64,000 nucleotides of DNA. It comes from Anisakis pegreffii. Taxonomy: Eukaryota > Nematoda > Chromadorea > Rhabditida > Anisakidae. Location: positions 1-64,000 of the forward strand of contig JAPYMA010001982.1 in the NCBI GenBank assembly GCA_035041965.1, written 5' to 3'. Every line of letters starts with the position of its first letter. Positions within the stretch are counted from its first letter, which is position 1. The notes below the pieces were generated by a model. It was given only the letters and a program-made list of their open reading frames with translations. It made no database searches and was not told the origin of the DNA. A program made the translations under genes and the position numbers. Positions 28,389 through 39,100 of this stretch are shown here, in pieces.

Positions 28389-30854
28389 AGTCTGGTGAGA
28401 GTGCAGTGCTTGGGGATTTTTTGAAAGGCATCTGATGATGCTGAATAAAGATCTGACACTCTCGGACATTTGAAGAACTGATGCTATGAACGTTTGAAAT
28501 ATTCATATTCGTATCAGATGTGTGGCTATTGAATAATATTTGTTGGTAGCGTAGGCTTTACGGGAATAGATACATAGTTTGATCTCTGAACTGCTGTCTC
28601 CTCATGAGAACGTCGATGAATTGCACAAATGACATTCCTCACCGGCTTATAGTATGTTCATTTGAACGAAGCATTTGCCAAAATTCACTCGTGTACATGC
28701 ATCAGTGATGTTGTTTTAATTTAAATTAAACTCTTGAATCTGTAACCGTCTAGAGAGTAAAACAGAATATTTGGTTATTTTGCTGACATTTTGCAGTGTT
28801 GACATTGAAGTGAATTGTTCAAAAGTTCAAAAGGCCATTGAAGGCTGCGAAAGCTGATTAATTGCAAGACCGGCTTAGATGATTTATGATCACATATAAT
28901 AGTGCAAGCAAGAGAAAGGACAACATCTTCTGAGACAACTGAAAATGCCCGTTGTGCCCTTATAATTCGTCAACAACGACTCTGTCGGTTCGTCTGCTAT
29001 CGAACCGGTTTTCAATCAGTTTAATGAAATAATCATCTGTTATGTTTCAAATTGTAAGCACGCATGCATGGTGGTTGTTTGTTCAATGAGATTATCAGCG
29101 ATTTTTTGAGCGGTCATGGAGAGTTGTTGCTTTCTGCTTCATTGGTGCTCAATTCGAATGAATCACGCTGTTGACATAGCTGTCGGGCAGAATTTTTTTT
29201 TTGGCTGCTAATATTGATTTTCAGTGTTTTTGTTCGATATGATTTCAACCAATAACGAATTTCATTCATAAGCCGCTTACATCGTTGACATTCCCAAATC
29301 GCGTTCACTGTTTCGTATCGGATCGCATGAAGCTATTTTCATTGTATTTAGCAGTCATTCGGGCACTTCGGCTGCTTTATACTCCACACTCAAATACCTG
29401 TTGATTGAATGCTCATTTCCAAATCTATCAATCATTACTATGGAGTCCTTGAAACATCATTTGTTACATTCGTTCACTTCCGCTGTTAGTTCATATTAAG
29501 ACTTTCATTGCCAGCAATATTTCGGTTGACATTAATTCCATTCATATTATTTCTCATATCACGCTCAGCCGCATGATTAGTATAGCTTTGCAATCAGCGA
29601 TATAATCAAAGGCATTACGATCGATTGATCTTATCAGATCACCAATCACCAGTGTTATTCAGTTTATTGTTTTGATTTTCGCTGTAAATGCGGATATTCA
29701 TGCCATTCGCCTTCATATGACCAATATGATGCCTTGTTGACAACAATTTCTTAACAGACCTATTCTCAATATCAATGCCCGTATATCCTATTCATTATCG
29801 GCAAATCTTGTCGGATCTGTGAACGAATTACAGATTTTGTATCGTGCATTTGAAGTTTATTGATTCCATTCGGAAGTTGCTTCCATTCAAGAAATATTTA
29901 ATTTTGCTTAATATGAAAAAGCAGTCTTTCACTTGATCAGTAGTATGGCCACAATAATACACGTAAACGCTAGCGACAAAAGCACCAATCAGACAAGATG
30001 CTGATTGTGAGAGCGATCAGCGAAGGGACAGTTCAGTGACCGTGCAGAATTAACAGATCGCAATGACTCTTGCAGCGAGATAAAAAGTAATCCGGTCAAA
30101 GAGAAGCATTGAAATAAACACGTGCGCAATAGGATATCTCATTATTCCTGATCCGTATCACTAAACTGTTCCCCTATTATTACCGGTGATATCATTAGCA
30201 CGCAATTTAACGATGTATATTTCCGCAATATGACGTTAATTTAGCTGCGATTATGCTATTTTCAGCTCTGTCTCGTCTTCATGTCTATCATTTTATTATT
30301 TCGATTATTATTCTAACTGGTAATGTCTTGCATTATCACAATATTTACTGGTATCCATGCGATTAGCATTACTCGTGCTAGTTGTTACAGTCATTATTAG
30401 TGGTGTTTGATCAATTCAATGATTTGTAGTGTTTATCACTTATTCCCATCAAATTCTCTATTGTTATTATATTAGTTCTGATCCATTCATAATGATATCA
30501 GTGTTGGTTTCATTGCTGTTTTCATTCTTCAGAGCAATTAGATCCTGAATTTCCACTTGTGAACTGCATCGCCTGTGCTATGTCGACTTTGTCTCAAGCA
30601 TGAACCTGAAGTCTTAAAATTAGTTGCGGTCGAATGTTTCCCATAATCCAGAGTTCGGGTCGGGGGTTTAAACTTTCACTCGATATAAGCATCACAGTGG
30701 ATGATGTAGGCCAGTCCGTTTAACGATTCAAAAACAGCTTGAAATGAGCTGATAACGAGATTATTGGGGCAAAATTGGAGACGATCGGCGAAAACTAAGA
30801 GGAATATCACATGTTGTCGTCAAATTGGGATCGTAGAAAATCGATCATGTGATC

Positions 30855-30899
30855 AATTGTGATCATAATTGATCACAATTCTGATCAGCTGATCAGAAT
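30855..30899. repeat. Two adjacent palindromes built on TGATCA
   Basis: AATTGTGATCA/TAAT/TGATCACAATT (30855-30880) is followed without a gap by a perfect 22-bp palindrome at 30878-30899 centred on CAGCTG. Confidence 0.85.
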
Positions 30900-31734
30900 C
30901 AATCTGGGATCGATCATCGTACAGTCCACCATGGATAAAGGCGAGTAAGCACACGGTGATAGGAAACGCAAGATGAAGTGATCAGAACGAAGTGACTAGA
31001 TAAAACGAAAGAGCAGACAGACAGAATTCCCATTTAAAGCATGCAACTGAAAATTTTTTTGCGCCCATCATTCGATCCGCTCTAGACTGTAATTTAAGTG
31101 GAATTCATTCCGGTTCAAAGCGAACACTGCCATCAAGCTTCTGATCTTCTTTAAGACGGTTTCTCGTCAGCAATAACAAGTAGTTTGATGGTGTCAGCAA
31201 GAAATTCTCGGCAGACGTAAGCACAAGCACAAAAAACTTAGTGGTGGTCGCATCAAAGCACACTGCAGCAAACAAATTCCTGATAAACAGTTTTCATTCA
31301 ATAACAATCAAACGACGACTAGATGTGAATTTGGAGTGCGGGAGAAAGTTATACGTTATCATCAGCCGTGATAATATGATTCTTATCACTTTTTATCAAA
31401 AGATGATATTCAGCTTTTTTTGTGTAATCGTGACGAGATGACAACAGATGCGAGATCAGGTGCTAATAAGGACAAGGTGATTACAGTTCATAAGCTCAGC
31501 ATTTGCACTGTGTTTACGAAGCGTTCATTGAATTGCGCAATGTGTTTTCTTTAATTTACAAAATTATCGCCTTATAATTAGATGAGAGTATCACTCACAC
31601 ACAAACACATAAATTATCAAACTCACTTCTGTCTGCATCTGCTGTAAATATTTTCAAACCCAAAAAGATGAAAAATTCAAAGCTGTTTTCGGAGAACACA
31701 GCTTGTACAAGGTTGCAGTTATTTGCTAAATTTA

Positions 31735-31871
31735 TTGGCCTGTTCGCCTAGCCAGCGGGGTGGCTACAATCAAGGCTAAAACAGTGCGAACGGAAACATT
31801 GCGAGCATTGTGGCCAGCGACGTTATAAACGTTTGATAGCCTGCTTGCCAATCGAGGTAATCGAGGTAATT
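31735..31871 (+). mobile_element. F1 short retroposon, shortest 5'-truncated copy
   Basis: Begins at TTGGCCTGTTCGCCTAGCC and ends with the doubled tail AATCGAGGTAATCGAGGTAA. Only the 3' half of the element is present. Confidence 0.7.
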
Positions 31872-33136
31872 GACGTGTTATGAGGGAAGAGTATAAATTG
31901 AGCGAAGACAACTCTTTTTGATCATTTGCATTTGCACTTTCAGCCGCAAATTTGCCTTTTTCGTTCCAAATTTTTGCCACGTTCTTTCCGAACAATGGAC
32001 TGACTAATTTTGGACAAAAGCTAGCAATTTTCAGCTAGCAATTCAAAGCCAGAACTAGTAGTGCTTCGAATGTATGTGAACGAATCGATGTTTCAAGTGA
32101 GCCAACATTATTTGGCTGATGCGCATTACTTCTTTGTAACTAACCACTTTCCCTCAATGTGCCTAGTTTCCATTGCCGTAGACAATTTCGGATAATTTTG
32201 AAGTGGTGGTCAAATAACACTTGGAGTGAGCATTTTGTTAGTGCTCTGATTGAGCGATTGCATTCGGTGAGACTTCGTAATCGAGAATTTCTGCGTCCTT
32301 ATGAAAAAGATGCTCACATCAACTACCTATTGTTTCATTGAGTTCAATAAACATTTCTACATGATTACTTCACCCTTGAACATTGATTGGTTTTGTCGTA
32401 TAAACCCACTTTTACTAATATTTCCCTCAGAGAGTATTCCGTGATGAGTATTTTGAAATCCAATCGTGAATGGAATTGTGCTGAGCAGTCGGAACGATGC
32501 TAGAAATGCAAATTTCTTTACATCTTATCGATTCTTAGTTAGCTAATGATCAGTTCAAATCGCGGAATATTATAGACTGATCGTGAGATGTTTTGAGGCA
32601 TCGCTCACGATTGAAAGTGTTCATTGTTAGCAAAGCACGTCGGCTTCGCAGATTATGGTTCCCCTATAGTTGAGTTAGATTTGGCTGCAATCTGCCTTGA
32701 CATCATCTGAATCCGTGATTGTCAAGATTTGTTCAAGCACAGCTCAGATTCCAAATTTGGAGTGGCATTTCTGGTGATGTCGTTTTGATCAGAAAGTCTC
32801 TGACTGAGCGCGAGTGCGATCCTTCTTAAAGATTGATTTCGGTTGTCCTCTTCTCTCCTTTTGGTTCGGTTTCCATATTATCTTGCTCAATTGTGAACTG
32901 GACACAGTCATTTGCATCTTCTCATCTCTCGATTTGTCCTCTTTAAAGTAACTTCGAGAACGTATTGGCTACAAACGCAATCAATCATTCCTTTCCCACA
33001 TGCTCAACAAGTTTTCAGTGTTCACTGAACAAAACTAATGATGAGCAATTTATGATCCATAGCATTTTGTAGTTCTTTTGCAATGTAATTGATTGAGAGT
33101 AAGTTGATTGATTGAGTAAAATGATTTAAACAAAAT

Positions 33137-33200
33137 GAGTATGATCGGGTGAATTGAGTATGATCGGGTGAATTGAGTATGATCTGAGTAATTGAGTAAT
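33137..33200. repeat. Tandem GAGTATGATCGGGTGAATT repeat
   Basis: Two perfect units and a third diverged one (GAGTATGATCTGAGTAATT). Confidence 0.8.
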
Positions 33201-33679
33201 TAAACTGTTATTGTAAAGTAATTCAAAGTAAGTTCTACTAATCGTTGTAACCCTGCCTGCTCATCGGACAGTAGCACTGTCAACGAACAAATGATAAAAC
33301 TCGTTCTTACGAGTTCTTTTCAGCATCGATATGTTGTGCTCTATCAGCGATATTGCACTTGACTTCCTGATTGAAAAATGAATCGTGAGAAGAACGCGAA
33401 AATCAGGTGTGTAATTGAGTTGAGTTGACTTGATTAGACTGGTAATGCCCACAAGTTCGGGACCGTCAGATCAACAATCGAGTATAGAATTTCATGGAGA
33501 TACCAAGTTAGTGGGTAGGTATGCTTTTGCGTTTCTCGTATGAAGATTTCAAAATGTTGTAACTTTCTTCAAAGTCAACTTTTCTATTGGAAATAAGCAC
33601 CATTGCAAGCGATACAGATCTGTCGTAATGATACAATATGGTATGTTCCTTTGCACAATATGGTATGTTCCCTAGAAAT

Positions 33680-33765
33680 CATTGGGCAATATGGGAGAGC
33701 AGCCCAAAACCTCTGTGCTTGTCAGATCAATAATCCAAGTTCGAATTTCATGAAGACACATGATT
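33680..33765 (+). mobile_element. F4 fragment, tRNA-like head only
   Basis: CATTGGGCAATATGGGAGAG, CAGCCCAAAACCTCTGTGCT and AAGTTCGAATTTCATGAAGA match the head of the F4 element in the opposite orientation to the two copies downstream. A weaker copy of the same section lies at about 33455-33515. Confidence 0.6.
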
Positions 33766-33785
33766 TTTTTTTCGGATTAATTTCG

Positions 33786-33862
33786 GACGGACGCGATCTG
33801 ACGCGATCTGACGTGATCTGACGCGATTTTCGGAATTTCGGAATTTCGGACGCGATCTGCGG
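33786..33862. repeat. Tandem GACGCGATCT repeat and GGAATTTC repeat
   Basis: Four units of a 10-mer (ACGCGATCTG) followed by CGGAATTTCGGAATTTCGG. The local C+G and CpG content stands out from the surroundings. Confidence 0.8.
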
Positions 33863-34038
33863 AAGCGATCAATTACGGTCAATTAAGATCAATTAAGATG
33901 TTGTATTATTATTATTGTATTATCAACTGAGTATTTGAGTATTGTTTCAAGTGAGTATCAAGTAAGTATTAACTGAGTATTTTTTGCTTCGCTGTTTTAT
34001 TATTAAGATCAATTAAGCGATCAATTCAGGATCAATTG

Positions 34039-34074
34039 AGATATTATCGAAACGTTATCGTTTCGATAATATCT
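34039..34074. repeat. Perfect 16-bp-arm inverted repeat
   Basis: AGATATTATCGAAACG, loop TTAT, CGTTTCGATAATATCT. No T run follows and no gene is near, so a transcription terminator is not implied. Confidence 0.85.
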
Positions 34075-34319
34075 TAATTTCCAAACTTATTCATCACCTG
34101 GAAACCAACTCTTCTCCAGATGATTTTAAGCGATAAGATTGTTTGCAAAACTGAAACTCACTTGCTGAACGATGAAGAAACTATTGATAAATGAATGTGT
34201 TATTGTTGATAATGCGTAATGTAAACTCGTGATGTTATGCAGTTGCTTATCACATCAATGAATTGTTGATTCTGCAGAAGAAAAATCGCCTCTGCAAGAG
34301 CTAAAGTGGTGCGATTAAT

Positions 34320-34593
34320 TTATTTAATCAGCAAATCAAACTCATTACGAGTTTATGCCTCTCTGTTATCACCAATATCACTAATATCACATTCTTCCTT
34401 CGTTGGCATTCTTCTTTCCGCGCAGCTAACGATAATAGCGTTTGGAATCATGTGTCTTCATGAAATTCGAACTTGGATTATTGATTTGGCAAGCACAGAG
34501 GTTTTGGGCTGCTCTCCCATATTACCCAATGATTTCTAGGGAGAGGGACTCGAAAGGAGCCCGGAAATGCATTCCGATGATCGATTGAACACT
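34320..34593 (-). mobile_element. F4 tRNA-derived short retroposon
   Basis: The 13-bp direct repeat TGGTGCGATTAAT lies at 34307-34319 and 34594-34606. Read on the - strand it has GGGAGAGCAGCCCAAAACC followed by a B-box-like AAGTTCGAATTTC, then GCTATTATCGTTAGCTGCGC, and ends GTTTGATTTGCTGATTAAAT. Confidence 0.75.
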
Positions 34594-35646
34594 TGGTGCG
34601 ATTAATACTCAACGAAATTCTTGCATAATATCCTCAATATTGCGAGTAGTCCTAAGCACTTAGTTCACCAGCACAGCGGCCTTGGCTTGCAGCAGCTAAC
34701 CTTTGCTCAATGAAATTGTTCTGTGCACTGCATAAACAAAAGCCTAAACCAAAAGAAAAGCAACAGCCAAGCAGCTGAAAATACTAAGAGTTGCAAAAAC
34801 GATAAGAATGTGCTGAATTTCCCCTGCTCAAAAAGCAGTGCGTTGCGAATCGGAACTCAAGGCGATGAATTTAGGTCTAAATGCCAACAAAATCACAGTT
34901 TTCCTAGAATTTTTAGTTGGGCAAATGATCATTTTAGCAATGTAACCGAAGAAAAACACTCGTTTAAGTCACAGAAGCTTAATGTTTTGGAAAAAATGCA
35001 TTCAAATGCTTTTCATTCGAGCTTGATAGTGGAAATTTGCAGACGAATCATCGTTTCAGCACGATAGCGATGATAAAATTGATTAGAACTGCAACGAAAT
35101 TGCAGTGAATGCAAATGTCACGATTGAATAATAGCAATTGTTCTCGTAATATAACGTAGTTTCATTAATTTTCTACGTATCATTTTACTATTGATCAGCA
35201 AAAATTTGTTAAAGTGATCGCAACAAACGAAAGAGAACGGATATGGATGCCAATCTCTAGGTGAGTATAAATTGCAGTCACAATCAGAGGCACCTTCAAA
35301 ACGGTGCTGAAATCATTCAATAAAATTCTTTTGTTGCCAGTTAACCATATGATTTAACGATCCTTCCGGCTAGACGGAATGGTCAACCTCGAGGAGAGAA
35401 GCAATCTGTTGCCTTAGTCCAATTCTTATTATGTGTTTTCCTCAAGTTTCATTTCAAACGCTCAGATAATTGATTGTGAAAAGGATTCAATTCAGTCGTT
35501 ATCACATCCGCAAAAATTTCTTCATTTATGACTTTGCTTGGCGAATATCTTTCTTAATTGCCTGCTTTTAAAATGTAATCTTATCATTACCAGTGATTAC
35601 TACGAGTGGATTACTTCAAGTTTACTAGGATTAACGACATCTAATA

Positions 35647-35828
35647 CAGCTGTGTTCTCAATCTTTTTTGCCACGTAGACCTCCTAGGGAATTTCAAGAT
35701 GCCTTCGAACCCCCTACCTTATCTCGCACTACCTCCCGCATCCCCCACTTACCCTCCCCTCACCCTACCCTCTCTCGGACCCCTAGCATACCTCCCGCGG
35801 TCCAGGTATTTCTGTTTGAGAAACTCTG
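35647..35828. mobile_element. hAT-like MITE upstream of the membrane-protein gene
   Basis: CAGCTGTGTTCTCAATC and (reverse complement) CAGAGTTTCTCAAACAG are hAT-type ends. Flanks ATCTAATA and CTTTAATA are a decayed 8-bp duplication. The core is C-rich (CACTACCTCCCGCATCCCCC), giving spurious open frames in the region. Confidence 0.5.
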
Positions 35829-36143
35829 CTTTAATACAGTCTGTATCGAGCTCGAGCCTATTTGATTCGAGTGTCATTCGAGTGGTTTGCTAATGACACA
35901 ACTATAGCACCATATTTTTCATTTCTTCGTTGTTTATCGTTTCCTTGCCCACTCAAATGTTGTTTGCGATATTGTTAATGTTTTGTATTGGAATGTTGAT
36001 TTATATATCTGTAAATAAAGAGGCGACTTGATGTGCACACCGTCACGGTTAATATGATAAAGGCAAACGCCACTTACGAAACCGATAAGGAACGAGTGAA
36101 TTTGAATTTAAAAAATTCACGATCTGCATTGTTTTGATGTGGT

Positions 36144-36153
36144 TTGTTTACAG
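36144..36153 (+). promoter_or_regulatory. Splice or trans-splice acceptor directly before the ATG of the membrane-protein gene
   Basis: TTTGTTTACAG is followed immediately by ATGTTCCATG. Since the ATG starts the open frame, this is either a spliced-leader acceptor or the 3' end of an intron after an untranslated exon. If it is an internal intron, the true start is further upstream. Confidence 0.45.
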
Positions 36154-39100
36154 ATGTTCCATGTTCACTTCTACGAGTACGATATGCAGAATATGCTGAA
36201 TGTGGATTGCAACAATAACAGATCTCGAAATCATAGCACGTCCAACAGTCAATCGTCTTCTTCCGGCTCGTCATCAGAGACTACCGCTGCCGCTCGACGG
36301 GTGAGAGTTTGACTCTGTTATTGGGAATACTGAACGTCTCGGATGCAGTGATCTGAGATGCCTGACGCCCGATGATGAGGTGACAGTAAAACGGATCAGT
36401 TACTTTTGTTAGATATGTTTCCTCGTGTTGAAGAAAAACTAACTCCCCACTTCAACATACCTGGATCACCTGGATTGGCCAGGCTATCAAACGTTTACAA
36501 CGTTGCTGGCCACAATGCTCGCAATGTTTCCGTTCGCACTGTTTTAGCGTTGATTTCAGCCACCCCGCTGGCCAGGCAAACAGGCCATGTGAGCACAACC
36601 GAGTACTTAATTAGTTGCCGTGAATACTTTGCACAATTAAACGTCGTAGCCAAATACCAATCCGATAAATAATCATAACTCTACAAAATAAACATTCCGC
36701 CGATCGCTAACCGCAATCAACAAAACAACCGCTGGATGTGTAAATAACAAGTAATAATAATCACTTCAACATACACAAAGCCAATATACAACGTGTTGTT
36801 TCCACTAGATAATATGAAGTTTAATTGATCTCATTTACTGTTTGTTGATTTTAGAATGCAGCTATAATGTTGGCTCTACTGATAATGAATGTCACCGTAT
36901 GCTCCTTACTGATATTCGTCTACGGTAACGATCACTTCGTGCTAACTGCCGCCCTACTCAACTTGAGTTTCGTAGCGCTCGCCTGCATTGGTGTGGGTGC
37001 TTCAATACCGTATCTCATTGTTGCAAATGTCATCGCAAAGGTTGGTGGTGGTCACTTGTTGTTTCCGTTCCTGCGCTCTGCACACAAATCTTCTATTTGA
37101 CGGATTTCTCTCGAATCTTTCAAATATTTTCGAACAAACAATTGAAAAGTATTGCAAACGTCGGCTCTTTATTCATTTAATCAGCAAATCAAACTCATAA
37201 CGAGTTTATGCCTCTCTGTTATCACCAATATCACTAATATCACATTCTTCCTTCCTTGGCATTCTTCTTTCGGCGCAGCTAACGATAATAGCGTTTGGAA
37301 TCATCTGTCTTCATGAAATCCGAACTTGAATTATTGATCTGACAAGCACAGAGGTTTTGGGCTACTCTCCCATATGCCCATTTATTTCGGGGGAGAGGTA
37401 CTCAGAAGGAGCCCGAATTGCATCGGCTCTTTATTCGCGTTAATCATCTGAGCAGAGTTGAGTTCAAAGCACACAAGTTGAACAGTCCAATTTCATGTGG
37501 TCTCCTAGTGAATTGCACTTGAAAAGATGTTTTTCATCAGAGCTTCAAAGGATGTTTCAATTTTTCATCATATCCAAACAATCAACAATAACGTTTACAT
37601 TGGGAAAATAGCTGTGTACCTCATCAACTCATTCACATGTGCGTTCAATCGCGCCTCTATTCACCCATAAAATCATTTGATGTAGTTCATTAGTTACCTC
37701 AACAAAAGAAACAAGTTCTCTAATTAATCAGATTAACTCCGCAAAAAAATCTGGCTGCCAGATTTTGAATTTGTAGTTGTCTGATTGGCTGGTTTTTGCA
37801 GGTTTTCGCTTTCAGTTTCGATTTGATAATGCGTTGTGATGCAATTGACGCTCATAATTTCAAGTTTCCTGCGTGTCTCATACGGTTTGAAATGACTGCA
37901 CATGATCTACAAACGAAAAAAACCTCATGAGTCAATCGAATGAATGCAAAAAGCACGATTCCTTAAGCACAGTTTCATCTGACTCTGAGTTCAGCACACA
38001 TGATTTCAAGAACGATATGGACTGTAGGCAGTTGTATCCAAAAACCTCTGTGGCAAACATGAAATGAGCCATTTAAAGGCATCTCTTAAGTTCACTCACA
38101 ATCAAATCAAGCTAGGATCATCTCCAACAGGTTGTATGCATGTGAGCGCTAAGTTCGAGCACACTTCCAAGCAGTCGATGAACTAGAATTGGATATATTA
38201 CTACCCCGACAATCTGCCTAAAGACGTTTTGCCTAAGGACAGTTTGCCTAACGGACAGTTCGCCTATTAGGCAAAATATCCATTAAAAAACTGTCCGTGA
38301 GGCAAATTGTCCGTTAGGCAATGTGTCTTTAGGCAGATTGAGACCGGTCGCGGGATACATTGATATCATGAAGAATGAAACATCCTCTCCATTTTGGACG
38401 GAAGAATGCGAGAAAACACGCTTATAAACATGAAATTGTTTATCGAATGAACTTGAAACATATGAAATTCTTCAAAATTTCAGACATTATTCGGTATGTT
38501 CCTAGCATTTTTAATATGTCAAATACTGGAACGGATAATCGCCACACAGGAAAATATTGTGATGGTGCGAGGGAATGTTGAATTCCTTTTGTGGGTAATA
38601 TTCTCGTTGATTTGTTCAATTATCGAATTGAGGTGAGTGGCTGAGTTTATTGAAGCATTTTGAAATTCTTTTCATTCATTCAGCGAATGTTCCTTATCAT
38701 TTTTATTCATATGATTGGCACTGATATAATGATATATGATAATGGTCTATGTTATCATAATTTGATACGATGATTACTAGTGAACATTTGATGCTATTCC
38801 CAAGAACCTTTGCCTGTTCGCTTGTTATGCTGGAAGTCAAATTCTGACAAACCAATAGGTGACTTTAAATCACGCTTTCACCACTAAAACAAGAATAACG
38901 AGGCCTTGCCGAGAAGTGCCTTATCGACAATGGCTTCATTTTCCATCATTATCAGCTATGCTCTATCTTCCGCTTTATGATCTCGAAACTGTTCCGAAAT
39001 TATTCGAGGATTGAAAAATGGTCGGGATTTTGCAAACACTAATGAGTAGTGATGCAAATTAGTTCCCTCAAAGTGTATTGGTTATGGGTCGTGCGTAGAT

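Larger units (their letters stand above)
21204..31734. other. Non-coding stretch with scattered short elements
   Basis: Contains the 23.6-kb microsatellite, the 24.2-kb motif cluster, one F1 and one F3 copy and the 30.9-kb palindromes. No gene recognised. Confidence 0.45.

Noticed and set aside
34723..35067. A 114-codon frame on the + strand
   Set aside because: No recognisable motif or splice context; composition resembles the surrounding non-coding DNA.
39063..39092. Additional exon of the membrane-protein gene after TTAG at 39062
   Set aside because: Exon 3 joins directly to the exon at 39232 in phase; including this piece would need an 18-nt exon with a poor donor.
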